From positions 1-64,000 of the forward strand of contig JAFLVN010000005.1 of the NCBI GenBank assembly GCA_022508285.1: a DNA stretch of 64,000 nt, written 5' to 3'. A program made the position numbers and the translations under genes. Positions within the stretch are counted from its first letter, which is position 1. Each line of letters begins with the position of its first letter. Positions 37,435 to 46,760 of this stretch are shown here, piece after piece. Below the pieces are notes generated by a model. That model did not search any database and was not told the origin of the DNA. It saw only the letters and a program-made list of their open reading frames with translations. The stretch is from Clostridiales bacterium (GTDB lineage Bacteria; Bacillota; Clostridia; Christensenellales; Borkfalkiaceae).

Positions 37435-39519
37435 TTAGTAAATTTGTTTGCTCTGCCAACAAATTAAATCGTATTCCTTTGTGTCAAGCACTAAACACTC
37501 AAACGGTTTATCCACAGGCACGCAGGACTCTCTGTGATACTGTTCACCGTAATATTGATATAGATCGGTATATTCGTTAATTTGATAATTTAACGTTACG
37601 TGATAATCAAAGTATGTAAATGCGCTAATTATATTTATCTTTAAATATATAACCTCTTTATACTTTAAATTACAGGAGATTTTATAGTTTTTGTTTGTGC
37701 CCGAGTTATCGTCAGAAGCCAAAAAGTAGTTTTCATACTGATATAATTGGCTGTAGAGTTCAACTGCAGTATCCGTATATCCCTCAGAATAAAATGTGTA
37801 ATTCCCGGCAGTGGGAGCTATAAATCTAAACCATATGTATTTCTGTCCGTTTAGCATTACTCTTAAAGGCTTATCTTTCCCGATTTGCCATACTTCAACT
37901 GGCTTATATACTTGCTGTTTTTGAGTGATATACGGCCCGGTAATAATACCATTATAATCGTTTAACGCCTCAAGTGACCAATAAAAATATTGCCCCTCCG
38001 TGTCCAAAATCTGATTCCATTGGCTTTCGTTTAAAGTATAACTTTTATATATATAACGACTATTCTCAAAAATATCAACTGTGAAAATCAAATTATCGCT
38101 CGAATCATAAATTTTTAGTGCAATTTTATTATTAATATATCTAATTGCGCCACCACGTGTCCAAGAAAATTTTGGCAATGTGCCAAGAGTATTATCTGTA
38201 ATACTTAACTCCCTTTCAGCCATACCGTAGCAGGATAAATTTGCGCCTATTTCATCAATTAACTCGGGATGTTCATAATAGAATACGTCTATAAATGCTG
38301 AAAAGGTTTCAAAATATTTTGCAGTTGCGTCCCAAAAACCTTGGTATCCCAAAGCAATCGTGTCGTTTTCTTCAATATCGTCATCGAACAAATCCCAGAG
38401 TATCGCCATAATAGATTCTTCACACGCTTCCCCTAATCTGTTCGTACTTGTATTAATATCAATATTAAATTTATTGTAAGCAGTATATCTCGTATCTCCG
38501 ACCGTTTTTATATTGGTATCCAGCAGTTTTTCTTCTTCTACATAATACTTTTGTGCAAGCATACCAAAAACAGTAGGCCAGGATTCAGCCCATGCAAGAA
38601 TGGCGCCGTATTCTTTCCCGTAATCAAAACTTAAATCGTCCCTAATATCATGTTCGCCATTCACTATCCGGTTATAAGGCCCGACAGTCGAGATATGATG
38701 CCCGTACTCGTGCATTAACATATCCCATGAAGCATAAGAATTGGGAAGATTATAACCTTCCTTTTCATTATCTGCTATTCGAATCACCCTCTCATCCACA
38801 TAATAATAAGCATGGTCACCGGATGGGAAATAAACAGTTACGGCATGAGGCATTTTTTTATCCATTTTGTTTGCAAAATTGCGAGCGGTAAACATAGCTT
38901 GCGATATCTGAAATGCTTTACCCGCCGTTGTACTCATGTCTATTTCATCATCCAACGTATAAGTTTGACCTGGAGTCGCATTAAATCCGCTCGTTATAAT
39001 ATGACTATAACATTTTTGGGTTTTCTCATTTTTAATCTCTATATTATTATATCTGTCTACAGTATAAACAACAACAGATACAGATACTACACTACTACCC
39101 AAATATGTAATTGAACAAACATAGTCTCCTGAGTTATCTGTGTAAGTTGTTGATTGAGCATTTTCATCAATTTGTACCCTTACTCCAATAAGCGGATGTG
39201 ATTTCCCGTAGTCATCTTTCCACTTCAAATTACCTTTAATTGTTATTGGGGATCCTCCAACTATCATTGGTCTTATTTCTCTGTTACTGCTTAATCCTAT
39301 AGATACAGCTTTCGACTCGTTTTCAACAGGTTGAGGTCTTTCAATTTCATCTGAAGATATATTTACTTCTGCCGCTGAAGCGGTTGCAACTGAGTACATA
39401 CTTGTATCAGCACTTGCAACAATGCTTTTTTTACTTGATTTGCCTATAGCAAATGCTACGCAACACAGGCAAAATGCCAAAATAAATAAACAGATAATCA
39501 GTTTTTTGTTTTTAATCAT
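37435..39519 (-). CDS. Secreted putative zinc metallopeptidase with an N-terminal carboxypeptidase-regulatory-like domain
   Basis: Signal peptide; SWDMLMHEYGHHIS HExxH motif; GVRVQIDENAQSTTYTDNSGDYVCSI. Confidence 0.6.
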   Translation of the reverse strand: MIKNKKLIICLFILAFCLCCVAFAIGKSSKKSIVASADTSMYSVATASAAEVNISSDEIERPQPVENESKAVSIGLSSNREIRPMIVGGSPITIKGNLKWKDDYGKSHPLIGVRVQIDENAQSTTYTDNSGDYVCSITYLGSSVVSVSVVVYTVDRYNNIEIKNEKTQKCYSHIITSGFNATPGQTYTLDDEIDMSTTAGKAFQISQAMFTARNFANKMDKKMPHAVTVYFPSGDHAYYYVDERVIRIADNEKEGYNLPNSYASWDMLMHEYGHHISTVGPYNRIVNGEHDIRDDLSFDYGKEYGAILAWAESWPTVFGMLAQKYYVEEEKLLDTNIKTVGDTRYTAYNKFNIDINTSTNRLGEACEESIMAILWDLFDDDIEENDTIALGYQGFWDATAKYFETFSAFIDVFYYEHPELIDEIGANLSCYGMAERELSITDNTLGTLPKFSWTRGGAIRYINNKIALKIYDSSDNLIFTVDIFENSRYIYKSYTLNESQWNQILDTEGQYFYWSLEALNDYNGIITGPYITQKQQVYKPVEVWQIGKDKPLRVMLNGQKYIWFRFIAPTAGNYTFYSEGYTDTAVELYSQLYQYENYFLASDDNSGTNKNYKISCNLKYKEVIYLKINIISAFTYFDYHVTLNYQINEYTDLYQYYGEQYHRESCVPVDKPFECLVLDTKEYDLICWQSKQIY

Positions 39520-39588
39520 AAAACGTTCCTCACCTCATTTGTAATATAGACGGCTATGCTTTGCAAACTGTTACATATTTAATGCAAA

Positions 39589-39627
39589 AAGATTCTGCGG
39601 CGCAATTTTGCGCCGCAGAATCTTTTA
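39589..39627 (-). terminator. Terminator-like hairpin
   Basis: AGATTCTGCGGCGC-aatttt...GCGCCGCAGAATCTTTT. Confidence 0.8.
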
Positions 39628-39634
39628 AATTTGG

Positions 39635-40000
39635 TTATTTATTTTTATTTATGTAATGAGACATGGCGGCGAAGGTGGCGTCGGAGAGGACGTGCTCCAT
39701 TTCGCAGGCGTCGGAATCGGCGTCTGCTTTGTTTACGCCCAAAAGCTCTAAAAAGCGACGGATAGTGCAGTGCCTATCGTAAATTTTCTGCGCGTATTCC
39801 TCGCCTTTTTTGGTGAGGTATATGTGCATACCGTCGCACTCCACAAAGCCCGAGGCGGTGAGAATTTTAACCGCCTTTTGCACAGCGGGCTGGCTTACGC
39901 CCACACGCCGAGCCACGTCCACACGGTGGACGTACTCGCTTTCGTGAGATAGTAGCAATATATTTTCAAGGTAATCTTCGGTAGACTGATTACGTTTCAT
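39635..40000 (-). CDS. DtxR/MntR family metal-dependent transcriptional regulator
   Basis: STEDYLENILLLSHESEYVHRVDVARRVGVSQPAVQKAVKILTASGFVECDGMHIYLTKKGEEYA. Confidence 0.9.
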   Translation of the reverse strand: MKRNQSTEDYLENILLLSHESEYVHRVDVARRVGVSQPAVQKAVKILTASGFVECDGMHIYLTKKGEEYAQKIYDRHCTIRRFLELLGVNKADADSDACEMEHVLSDATFAAMSHYINKNK

Positions 40001-40040
40001 AGTTTTTCCCCACTGCCCATTAAATGCAATTGGCGGGAGC

Positions 40041-40334
40041 TCAATTGACGTCGTCGTCCGCTTCCTCGTCCTCTACCTCTTGCTGATAGAAGTCAAAGAC
40101 CTCCTGCAAAAGGTTGTCGTCCTCTATGGGCTCCAAAGTTTCTTCCTTTTCGTTGAGGCGGAATATAACCACCTCGTCCTCGGCGATTTCGTCGTTGGGC
40201 TCGGCGGCGAGAAGCAGAGTGTACTTCTCCCCCTTATACTCGGTGACGTCTAAAAGTTTGAATTTTATAACGTTTCCGTCGTCGTCGATAAGCTCTACTA
40301 TCTCTTCCTCTAATAACTCTTCTTCTTCGCTCAT
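40041..40334 (-). CDS. DUF1292 domain protein
   Basis: EEEIVELIDDDGNVIKFKLLDVTEYKGEKYTLLLAAEP...DEVVIFRL. Confidence 0.85.
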   Translation of the reverse strand: MSEEEELLEEEIVELIDDDGNVIKFKLLDVTEYKGEKYTLLLAAEPNDEIAEDEVVIFRLNEKEETLEPIEDDNLLQEVFDFYQQEVEDEEADDDVN

Positions 40335-40335
40335 A

Positions 40336-40761
40336 CTATACTCCTTTTTTGTTTATTTTCGCAAGATATCCGTCCAAAATGTTTGCTGCGGCGAGGGCGT
40401 CCACAAAATTTTTGCGCTTTTCTCGGCGCATGCCCTCTGAAATCAAAACCTCGTGTGCCATTTGAGTTGTAAACCGCTCGTCCTCGCACACCACGGGCAC
40501 GGGCGAAGCTTCGGAAAGCGCCTCGATAAACCGCCTTGTTTTAACCGTTTGCTCGGCTTCGCTACCGTCGAAATTGACGGGGAGTCCGCACACGACGGTC
40601 GTTGCGCCCTTGTCCTTAACAATTTTTAAAAGCGCATCTATATCGCTTTTAAAACCTTTGCGGAAGTACGTTTCCGAGGGCAGGGCGTATGTGTTGAACG
40701 GGTCGGAAATTGCAACGCCTATGCGCTTATCGCCTATGTCGAACGCCACGTATCTGTCCAT
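40336..40761 (-). CDS. ruvX: Holliday junction resolvase RuvX/YqgF
   Basis: YVAFDIGDKRIGVAISDPF...VVCGLPVNFDGSEAEQT; start trimmed to MDRYVAFD. Confidence 0.92.
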   Translation of the reverse strand: MDRYVAFDIGDKRIGVAISDPFNTYALPSETYFRKGFKSDIDALLKIVKDKGATTVVCGLPVNFDGSEAEQTVKTRRFIEALSEASPVPVVCEDERFTTQMAHEVLISEGMRREKRKNFVDALAAANILDGYLAKINKKGV

Positions 40762-40896
40762 GCGGACATTATAACACAAAACCAGCCCTATTTCAAGTGT
40801 TTCAGTCAATTAGTACGCAGATTAAAACTTTGCAGATACATATACAAAGTTTAATAAATAAAGCGAGGGCGCAAGCGCTCTCGCTTTACTCGGAAG

Positions 40897-41097
40897 TTAC
40901 TCGCCGGATTTAGCGGAGGACTTTTTCTCCTTGCCCGACTTTTCAAGCTGTTCGAGCTTGGCGTCGATATAATTTTCCGCTTTTTCCATGAGGTCTTCCT
41001 GATTCTTTTTAACAAGGTTCCTCAACTTGCAGTTGTTGGCGACAAGTATTGCGCCTGCCGCCATGCCGACTACCGCGCCTAAAATAAACTTTTCCAT
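40897..41097 (-). CDS. Small hypothetical protein with N-terminal TM
   Basis: MEKFILGAVVGMAAGAILVA..., charged tail, RBS present. Confidence 0.5.
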   Translation of the reverse strand: MEKFILGAVVGMAAGAILVANNCKLRNLVKKNQEDLMEKAENYIDAKLEQLEKSGKEKKSSAKSGE

Positions 41098-41173
41098 ATA
41101 ACTCCTTACAAGGGGCAGCGCCCCTTTATAAGTAGTTTGAGTAGCCGCAACCCGATATATACTGTAAATATTT

Positions 41174-41203
41174 GCCGAGAACCTCGGCAGGCGGGTATCT
41201 TAA
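41174..41203 (+). repeat. Short hairpin motif GCCGAG-aac-CTCGGC-AGGCGGGTATCTTAA (copy 1)
   Basis: Same layout as 45017-45046 on the minus strand. Confidence 0.6.
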
Positions 41204-41240
41204 ATGCCGTTGCTTTTGACGAGCTTCAACGCAAATCAAA

Positions 41241-41837
41241 CTAACGCATATTCTTTATCTGCAATTTAAGTAAAGCGTTTTCGTCAGTCAATCTTTTAAT
41301 GAGTGCGGTCAGCTTTTTGTTTTCGTCCTTTAAAGACTCGGCAAGACGGTCATACAGGCCGTTTATCTCCTCCTCCAAACGGGCACGGGCCTCATCGTGA
41401 CTGTCTAACCCGCACTCGCGCATGAGCTTTTCGATTTTTTCGGGCTGCTTGGTGAGTACGTTGCGGTACTTATTCTGATAGCGCAGCATGAGCTTGTCGT
41501 CCCCGCCCGAAAGGTTTAAAACGGCACGGCGGACGGAAAGTCCCTTTTGCTTCTGCATTATTATCTCACGCAGAATTTTATCCGTTTCATCCTCGGAAAA
41601 GGGGATAATCTTTTCTGCATGCAGATTTTTGCCACGCAGAATCTGCTTAACTCTGCTGTCGCCCGTGGCGCGCAAAAGCGCATAATAATAGTTCCTGACG
41701 CTGCCCTTGGCACGACCCGTCTTTTTTGCGTAGCCTTCAAAAAGTCCCGAAAGGGTCTGCCCACGCTTTCTGCCGTCGGCGATGTACTCTACAAGTCCCC
41801 TTGCTTCTTCTTCGGTGTAGCCGTTGATTTTATTCAT
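41241..41837 (-). CDS. Hypothetical protein with C-terminal coiled coil
   Basis: MNKINGYTEEEARGLVEYIADGRKRGQTLSGLFEGYAKKTGRAKGSVRNYYYALLR; start trimmed. Confidence 0.6.
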   Translation of the reverse strand: MNKINGYTEEEARGLVEYIADGRKRGQTLSGLFEGYAKKTGRAKGSVRNYYYALLRATGDSRVKQILRGKNLHAEKIIPFSEDETDKILREIIMQKQKGLSVRRAVLNLSGGDDKLMLRYQNKYRNVLTKQPEKIEKLMRECGLDSHDEARARLEEEINGLYDRLAESLKDENKKLTALIKRLTDENALLKLQIKNMR

Positions 41838-41900
41838 ATATGCCTCCTGATAGAGCATATATTGACATAATTTCGGAAAGCTATACATTAAATAATAGAA

Positions 41901-42824
41901 ATGAGAATATATTTTCTGTCCTGCACTCCCGCCATATTGAAGCTGAACGGAACGTATGCGGGCGGCGTGGATTTGTTTGAGCGGCACATTGACGCCGATT
42001 TGAGCGACTATATCCTCTGTGAAATCGTGCCCGGGGAAAATCTGCAGCCCGTGAACTTTTTTTTAAGCGCCGATCTATTGTCCTCTCCGCCCGACTTTAT
42101 GGACGTATATCTTTCGGAGGGCGACGCTCTAATCTATATCCGACGCTTCGAGAGCCGAGAAACACGGCTCAGCGTAATTTTTCAGACCCGCTTCGAGGGC
42201 AATCTTATAACGGTGTTTTCGCAGGGCGAGACGTACCTCTCTATCGAGGGCAAGGACTACTCCATAAACCCGATAGGCGGCAGATTTAAAAGTGTGCGGG
42301 CAGAGGAAAAGGCAATTGCCGGCTATCCCGTTTTAGCTCTGTACGGCGGCGACGGACTTATTATAATTTCGCACACGGGTGCGCAATTGTTTGCAAACGA
42401 GATAATTTTTGCCGAGTTCGGCACAACCTTTAAAGTCGGGGTGAAATTCGGGACGTGTACCGCCGCAGAGGCGCACTGCGAGTACTCCTATGACGGACAA
42501 AGGCTTACCCTCATAGCAAGTAAAACTGTGGAGAATCATCCGACGGACAGCCGCATTTTGCACTTTGCGTTCTTTGAAAGTTTGATGACTTTCGGCGATT
42601 TCACAAAATACCTCTCCCCCGAGCTTGCGCCTCGGGCGGGGGATTTAAAGGATTATCTGGGCAAGTTTACGGGCGTTACCGTGCCCACGGAAAAGTTTTA
42701 TAAATCCCACCCCGACGAACAGGCGGCGGGGCTTGTATATCCCGAGCGGGAAAACTTATTTATAATAAAATATTTTGCCGTCAAAATTAATGACGGCAAA
42801 ATAGACAATATTTATCCGGTTTAA
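41901..42824 (+). CDS. Hypothetical protein (307 aa)
   Basis: Long ORF with an ATG start, ending 14 bp before R1 copy E. Confidence 0.6.
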   Translation: MRIYFLSCTPAILKLNGTYAGGVDLFERHIDADLSDYILCEIVPGENLQPVNFFLSADLLSSPPDFMDVYLSEGDALIYIRRFESRETRLSVIFQTRFEGNLITVFSQGETYLSIEGKDYSINPIGGRFKSVRAEEKAIAGYPVLALYGGDGLIIISHTGAQLFANEIIFAEFGTTFKVGVKFGTCTAAEAHCEYSYDGQRLTLIASKTVENHPTDSRILHFAFFESLMTFGDFTKYLSPELAPRAGDLKDYLGKFTGVTVPTEKFYKSHPDEQAAGLVYPERENLFIIKYFAVKINDGKIDNIYPV

Positions 42825-42837
42825 TGCAAATTTAATG

Positions 42838-42958
42838 CAACCGCAGAGAAGCGAGCAAGACAAGGCGAACGAGTACCGTCCGCAGGGAGTGTACTTAATG
42901 GTACACGACCAAGGCGGCACGGAGTTCAACGCAGTATTGTGACGCTTATATGCGGTTG
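42838..42958 (+). repeat. R1 family copy E
   Basis: CAACCGCA...TGCGGTTG; AAGC/GCTT, GCAA/TTGT, GAAC/GTTC, TGTAC/GTACA. Confidence 0.9.
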
Positions 42959-42980
42959 GCGGGACCAAGCTGAAAGCGTA

Positions 42981-43433
42981 TTAGAGATACGCTTTCAGCT
43001 TGGTTTCAAAGCTTTCCTCTACGGCAATCAGGTCGCAGAGGAGTTTTTTTACTTCGGCGTCCATTACGTGCTCGCTCTCCGAAAGGGATGTTTTAAGGCA
43101 GGTTATACCGTTTACAGTGCCCTTTATCATCATTTCTGCGATATGGTTTGCCGAATTGTCTTTTGCTGTATCCATTTTTATTGCCGTCCACATCATAGCC
43201 TTCTTCATGGGATTGGGCTCTTTAAGGTCCAAGTCGTACCTTTTTGCAAGGTTTGCAGCCTCGCCGCAAATTCTTTCGTACTCCTCGTGCTCGCGGATGA
43301 TTTCACCCCTTATGCCGTCGTCCTCGACTTCGGGAAGTATGTCCGAAATAGAGGTTAAGGCAAGCTGTGCGTTGCGGTAAATTTCAGCGAGAATTTCGCT
43401 GTCTTTTTTTATATCTTTTCTGTTTTCTTCCAT
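42981..43433 (-). CDS. Hypothetical helical protein
   Basis: MEENRKDIKKDSEILAEIYRNAQLALTSISDILPEV..., RBS present. Confidence 0.6.
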   Translation of the reverse strand: MEENRKDIKKDSEILAEIYRNAQLALTSISDILPEVEDDGIRGEIIREHEEYERICGEAANLAKRYDLDLKEPNPMKKAMMWTAIKMDTAKDNSANHIAEMMIKGTVNGITCLKTSLSESEHVMDAEVKKLLCDLIAVEESFETKLKAYL

Positions 43434-43507
43434 AATTAGCGGTCTCCTTAACCATTATTATGGATAATAAGCCGAAATCTATTCGGAAACTCAGACAAAA
43501 ATGCTTG

Positions 43508-43637
43508 ACTTATATTGCCTTAATGTGTTAAATTATAATCCGAGCCGCTCGGAACGGGCTTTTTTAAGTGCGCCATGCGCCGCCTAATCCTTTGGATATA
43601 ACGTATCCGGCGAGACTGGTTAGAGGAGGTAAATTTA
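43508..43637 (+). promoter_or_regulatory. Promoter and putative L21 leader upstream of rplU
   Basis: TTGACT ... TTAAATTATAAT, then structured GC-rich leader before gaggaggta RBS. Confidence 0.5.
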
Positions 43638-44012
43638 ATGTACGCTATTTTTGAGAACGGTAGCAAGCAGTACAAGGCGAGCGTAGGCGACGTTGTTAAG
43701 GTTGAAAAGCTCAACGCCGAGGCAGGCGCTAAGGTGGAGTTCCCCGTTATTTTAACGGCTGACGAAAACGGAATTTGCGCAGGCGCCGATGTGGCAAGCT
43801 TAAAGGTTTGCGCCGAAGTGGTTTCTCACGGCAAGGAAAAGAAGATTATCGTCTTCAAGTACAAGGCTAAGAAAAACGAGAGAAAGAAGCAGGGTCACAG
43901 ACAGCCCTACACCATGGTCAAAGTAACGGCTATAGGCGAAGCAAAAGCACCCGCTGCAAAGAAGTCCGCCAAAGCCAAAAAAGCTGAAGCTGCCGAAGCT
44001 GCGGCAGAGTAA
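43638..44012 (+). CDS. rplU: 50S ribosomal protein L21 with Ala/Lys-rich C-terminal tail
   Basis: MYAIFENGSKQYKASVGDVVKVEKL...KKNERKKQGHRQPYTMVKV. Confidence 0.97.
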   Translation: MYAIFENGSKQYKASVGDVVKVEKLNAEAGAKVEFPVILTADENGICAGADVASLKVCAEVVSHGKEKKIIVFKYKAKKNERKKQGHRQPYTMVKVTAIGEAKAPAAKKSAKAKKAEAAEAAAE

Positions 44013-44033
44013 TTTTCAAGGAGGAATAAAATT

Positions 44034-44327
44034 ATGTTATTTTTACGTTTATTCGCCCATAAGAAAGGTACCGGCTCGTCGCACAACGGCAGAGACAGTA
44101 ACGCCAAGCGTTTGGGCATGAAGCGTGCCGACGGTCAGTTTGTGCTTGCGGGAAATATCCTTGTAAGACAGCGCGGCACCAAGTTCAAGCCCGGCAACAA
44201 CGTTGGTTTAGGCAAGGACGACACGCTCTTTGCACTTATCGACGGCGTTGTAAGGTTTGAAAGAGTGGGCAAGGACGGCAAGCAGGTTTCCATTTATCCC
44301 GTTGCTGAAACCAAAGTTGCTGAATAA
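44034..44327 (+). CDS. rpmA: 50S ribosomal protein L27
   Basis: [61 protein letters not shown]. Confidence 0.97.
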   Translation: MLFLRLFAHKKGTGSSHNGRDSNAKRLGMKRADGQFVLAGNILVRQRGTKFKPGNNVGLGKDDTLFALIDGVVRFERVGKDGKQVSIYPVAETKVAE

Positions 44328-44336
44328 TTAAGTAAT

Positions 44337-44367
44337 AAAAGTGCGCTACGTTTAGCGCACTTTTTAT
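44337..44367 (+). terminator. Terminator downstream of rpmA
   Basis: AAGTGCGCTA-cgtt-TAGCGCACTTTTT. Confidence 0.9.
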
Positions 44368-44384
44368 CATTAAAGGAGTAAACA

Positions 44385-44879
44385 ATGTTACACATCTCCC
44401 CCCTTCAGGATAATTGCCTTGAGCAATTTGAAAAACTTTTTTGCGACTACTATAAGGAGCTCGGGTGCGAGGACGACTGCGAACACCTTTTAAAGGAGTA
44501 CATTATCCCCGACATGCTTGCGGGGCTTATTAAAATAGACGTTTTAAGAAGCGACGGAGTTCTGTCGGGATTCGTCATCTATCAGATTGACGATATCGAT
44601 AACGACTGGAACTTTAAAGAGGGCTGGGCGGATATCAGAGAAATTTACGTTGTCCCCTCCCTCCGCCGTTCGGGCGCGGGCACACTCCTACTTTACACCG
44701 CCGAAATGAAGTTGAGAGAGGCTGGTGCAAAAAGAAGCTACGCCCTGCCAGCCGAGGGCTCCGTGCCTTTCTTTGAAGCCTGCCGCTACAAAGCGACGGA
44801 CGAATATAACCCCGACCTCGACTGCAAGGTGTTTGTAAAAACCGACATTAATAATACTTGCGGCAAGCATTCTGCTTGA
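44385..44879 (+). CDS. GNAT family acetyltransferase
   Basis: IREIYVVPSLRRSGAGTLLLYTAEMKLREAGAKRSYALPAEGSVPFFEACRY. Confidence 0.8.
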   Translation: MLHISPLQDNCLEQFEKLFCDYYKELGCEDDCEHLLKEYIIPDMLAGLIKIDVLRSDGVLSGFVIYQIDDIDNDWNFKEGWADIREIYVVPSLRRSGAGTLLLYTAEMKLREAGAKRSYALPAEGSVPFFEACRYKATDEYNPDLDCKVFVKTDINNTCGKHSA

Positions 44880-44952
44880 CCATAGTTTCTTAATTGTTTT
44901 TCCGTGAATCTATAAGATCACAAATCAACATCAATTAAATATGTATTGAGAA

Positions 44953-44979
44953 AACCGCCGCAAATGCGGCGGTTTTTAT
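44953..44979 (+). terminator. Terminator-like hairpin
   Basis: AAACCGCCGC-aaat-GCGGCGGTTTTTA. Confidence 0.8.
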
Positions 44980-45016
44980 GTTTGATTAGAGTTTTGTAAG
45001 TCAAGCTGTTTAGTAA

Positions 45017-45046
45017 TTAAGATACCCGGCTGCGGAGTCACTCCGC
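45017..45046 (-). repeat. Short hairpin motif GCGGAG-tga-CTCCGC-AGCCGGGTATCTTAA (copy 2)
   Basis: Reverse-strand equivalent of 41174-41203 with a compensatory stem change. Confidence 0.6.
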
Positions 45047-46182
45047 TATGCGGCGACGGGGGCTTTTTTGCCCCTTCTATGCTCCTTTTTAATTTCCTTT
45101 TCGAGCTCGGCGCAAGCCTCTTTGAGCTCCTCGGGCGTTTCGGCAATCTCTATGCCGTCGAGAATGTTCTGAAGCTTGTATTCGTCGTTCATATACTTTA
45201 TAGTCTGGAAGCCTATTACCGTCGTCAGCGTGCCGTTGGTAAGTCCCTGCACGGAGCTATCCACGAGCGCAGCTATAGCCGAGCCCAAAAGGGGTATTCC
45301 CCTTACCGCTTCGCCCATTGTTTTTACCACGCCGTTGCCTATCTGCATACTGCCCAGCCCGTAGGCTATCAGGGCGTTCTGGATTACCCGAATAAAAATT
45401 TTAACGAGCTTTGAATCCGACGGGCGGAAGCCGTACAAAAATACCAAATCTTTTATAAGCTGCATATTTACGAGCACTACAAGCGCCGAGTCCACCGTGG
45501 AGGTCTGCGACAGCGCCGAGTACATAGCGGACTTTAAAGAGCTCTTAAATATGAGCTGTTTAGCCGACCTTTTAACCGAACCCGTGTACAGCGAGGTGAG
45601 GTTCATTTTAACCCCCTCCTCGTCGCCCGAGTGCAGAGATATGGCAAGCTTTCCAACCGTTTCCGAATCGTACCAGCCCACTCCGTCCACCTTTGCCGTG
45701 AGATCGATAATCTTTTTAGCGATATTGTGGCGGAGCTTTTTATTGTGCCGCTTTGCCTTGCTTGCCGTATAGGCGTTTACGTTGGTCACGAAATACCCAG
45801 TCTTTAAAATTTTTATAAGGGGCACTATAAACACGAATATGTATATTAAAAGACTGACCGCGCCCACGCCGTAGCCGATATATTCGTTGATTTCGTACAC
45901 TTTGAGGAATACCGACACCAATACGAACAGAAGGAATACACCGATTAACCCTGCCGCAAACCACAGAATAAATTTTGCACCCCGAACGTTTTCACGCTTT
46001 ACGTAACGCTGTTCGTATTCGTATATTGTCATTTTGGAGGGGTCGACTTTCTTTTTGCCCTTTTTATCATCCTCGGCATTACGTGATGCGATTATGCGGG
46101 CGTTAATCTCCTGCTGAACCGCCGCCTGATGGGCAACCTGTTCAACAGTCTTGCCATTTTTACCTTTTACTTTTTCAGCCAT
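45046..46182 (-). CDS. Membrane protein, DUF697/YcjF-like
   Basis: Two TM helices, then IRVIQNALIAYGLGSMQIGNGVVKTMGEAVRGIPLLGSAIAALVDSSVQGLTNGTLTTVIGFQTIKYM. Confidence 0.55.
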   Translation of the reverse strand: MAEKVKGKNGKTVEQVAHQAAVQQEINARIIASRNAEDDKKGKKKVDPSKMTIYEYEQRYVKRENVRGAKFILWFAAGLIGVFLLFVLVSVFLKVYEINEYIGYGVGAVSLLIYIFVFIVPLIKILKTGYFVTNVNAYTASKAKRHNKKLRHNIAKKIIDLTAKVDGVGWYDSETVGKLAISLHSGDEEGVKMNLTSLYTGSVKRSAKQLIFKSSLKSAMYSALSQTSTVDSALVVLVNMQLIKDLVFLYGFRPSDSKLVKIFIRVIQNALIAYGLGSMQIGNGVVKTMGEAVRGIPLLGSAIAALVDSSVQGLTNGTLTTVIGFQTIKYMNDEYKLQNILDGIEIAETPEELKEACAELEKEIKKEHRRGKKAPVAA

Positions 46183-46458
46183 AACTTTCTCCGTAAGTTC
46201 AAATGGATTAAATTATATTTCAATATATATTATACACCATAAATCACCGTTTGTAAAGCGCCGAAATTTTGGCAAAATATAACGTGCGGGCAATGATACA
46301 TTGCCCGCACGTTAATCTTTTTTTACCTTTTTTTGTAGCTCTTTTAAAAACTCTTTATCGCCTTCGGTGTACACTGACTTTTTATCTCGCTCAATCGCTT
46401 CCAAAAACCGTTTTTTAAACGATTTTTTACGGCGGCGGGCGCATTTTTTTATACACAC

Positions 46459-46626
46459 TCAACACTCCTCCGCTTTGAGTATAAATTTTTGTCCGTTGTA
46501 GAAATTAAACATTATAGAATGACTATCGGACGCGATTTCGCACTCAAAGTAATCGGGCAAAAGAATTTTAACTTCGTCAATCAAATCGCTTATAGCGATT
46601 TTTTCTTTTTCGGCAGTACCTTGCAT
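46459..46626 (-). CDS. Small hypothetical protein (55 aa), divergent from the tandem-HTH regulator
   Basis: MQGTAEKEKIAISDLIDEVKILLPDYFECEIAS...; start trimmed; promoter TTGCGA-N17-TATAAT on the minus strand. Confidence 0.6.
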   Translation of the reverse strand: MQGTAEKEKIAISDLIDEVKILLPDYFECEIASDSHSIMFNFYNGQKFILKAEEC

Positions 46627-46677
46627 ATAGACCTCCTTTGTAAATTTCACTTTGGTGCGCATCCTTTGTGTAATTAT

Positions 46678-46728
46678 ATTATACCAGCGAAATCTGTATT
46701 TCGCAAGGAAAAAATACAGTTTTCGCTG
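46678..46728. promoter_or_regulatory. Inverted-repeat operator overlapping the minus-strand promoter
   Basis: CAGCGAAATCTGTATTT (46685-46701) vs AAATACAGTTTTCGCTG (46712-46728), 17-bp arms with one mismatch; left arm lies in the spacer of TTGCGA-N17-TATAAT. Confidence 0.7.
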
Positions 46729-46760
46729 ATAATAATTTGTGGTAAAAGGTCTATTATTGT

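Noticed and set aside
41101-41240. Intergenic region considered as a 6S RNA or other known ncRNA
   Set aside because: Has hairpins but I could not match it to a known consensus; only the short shared motif is reported
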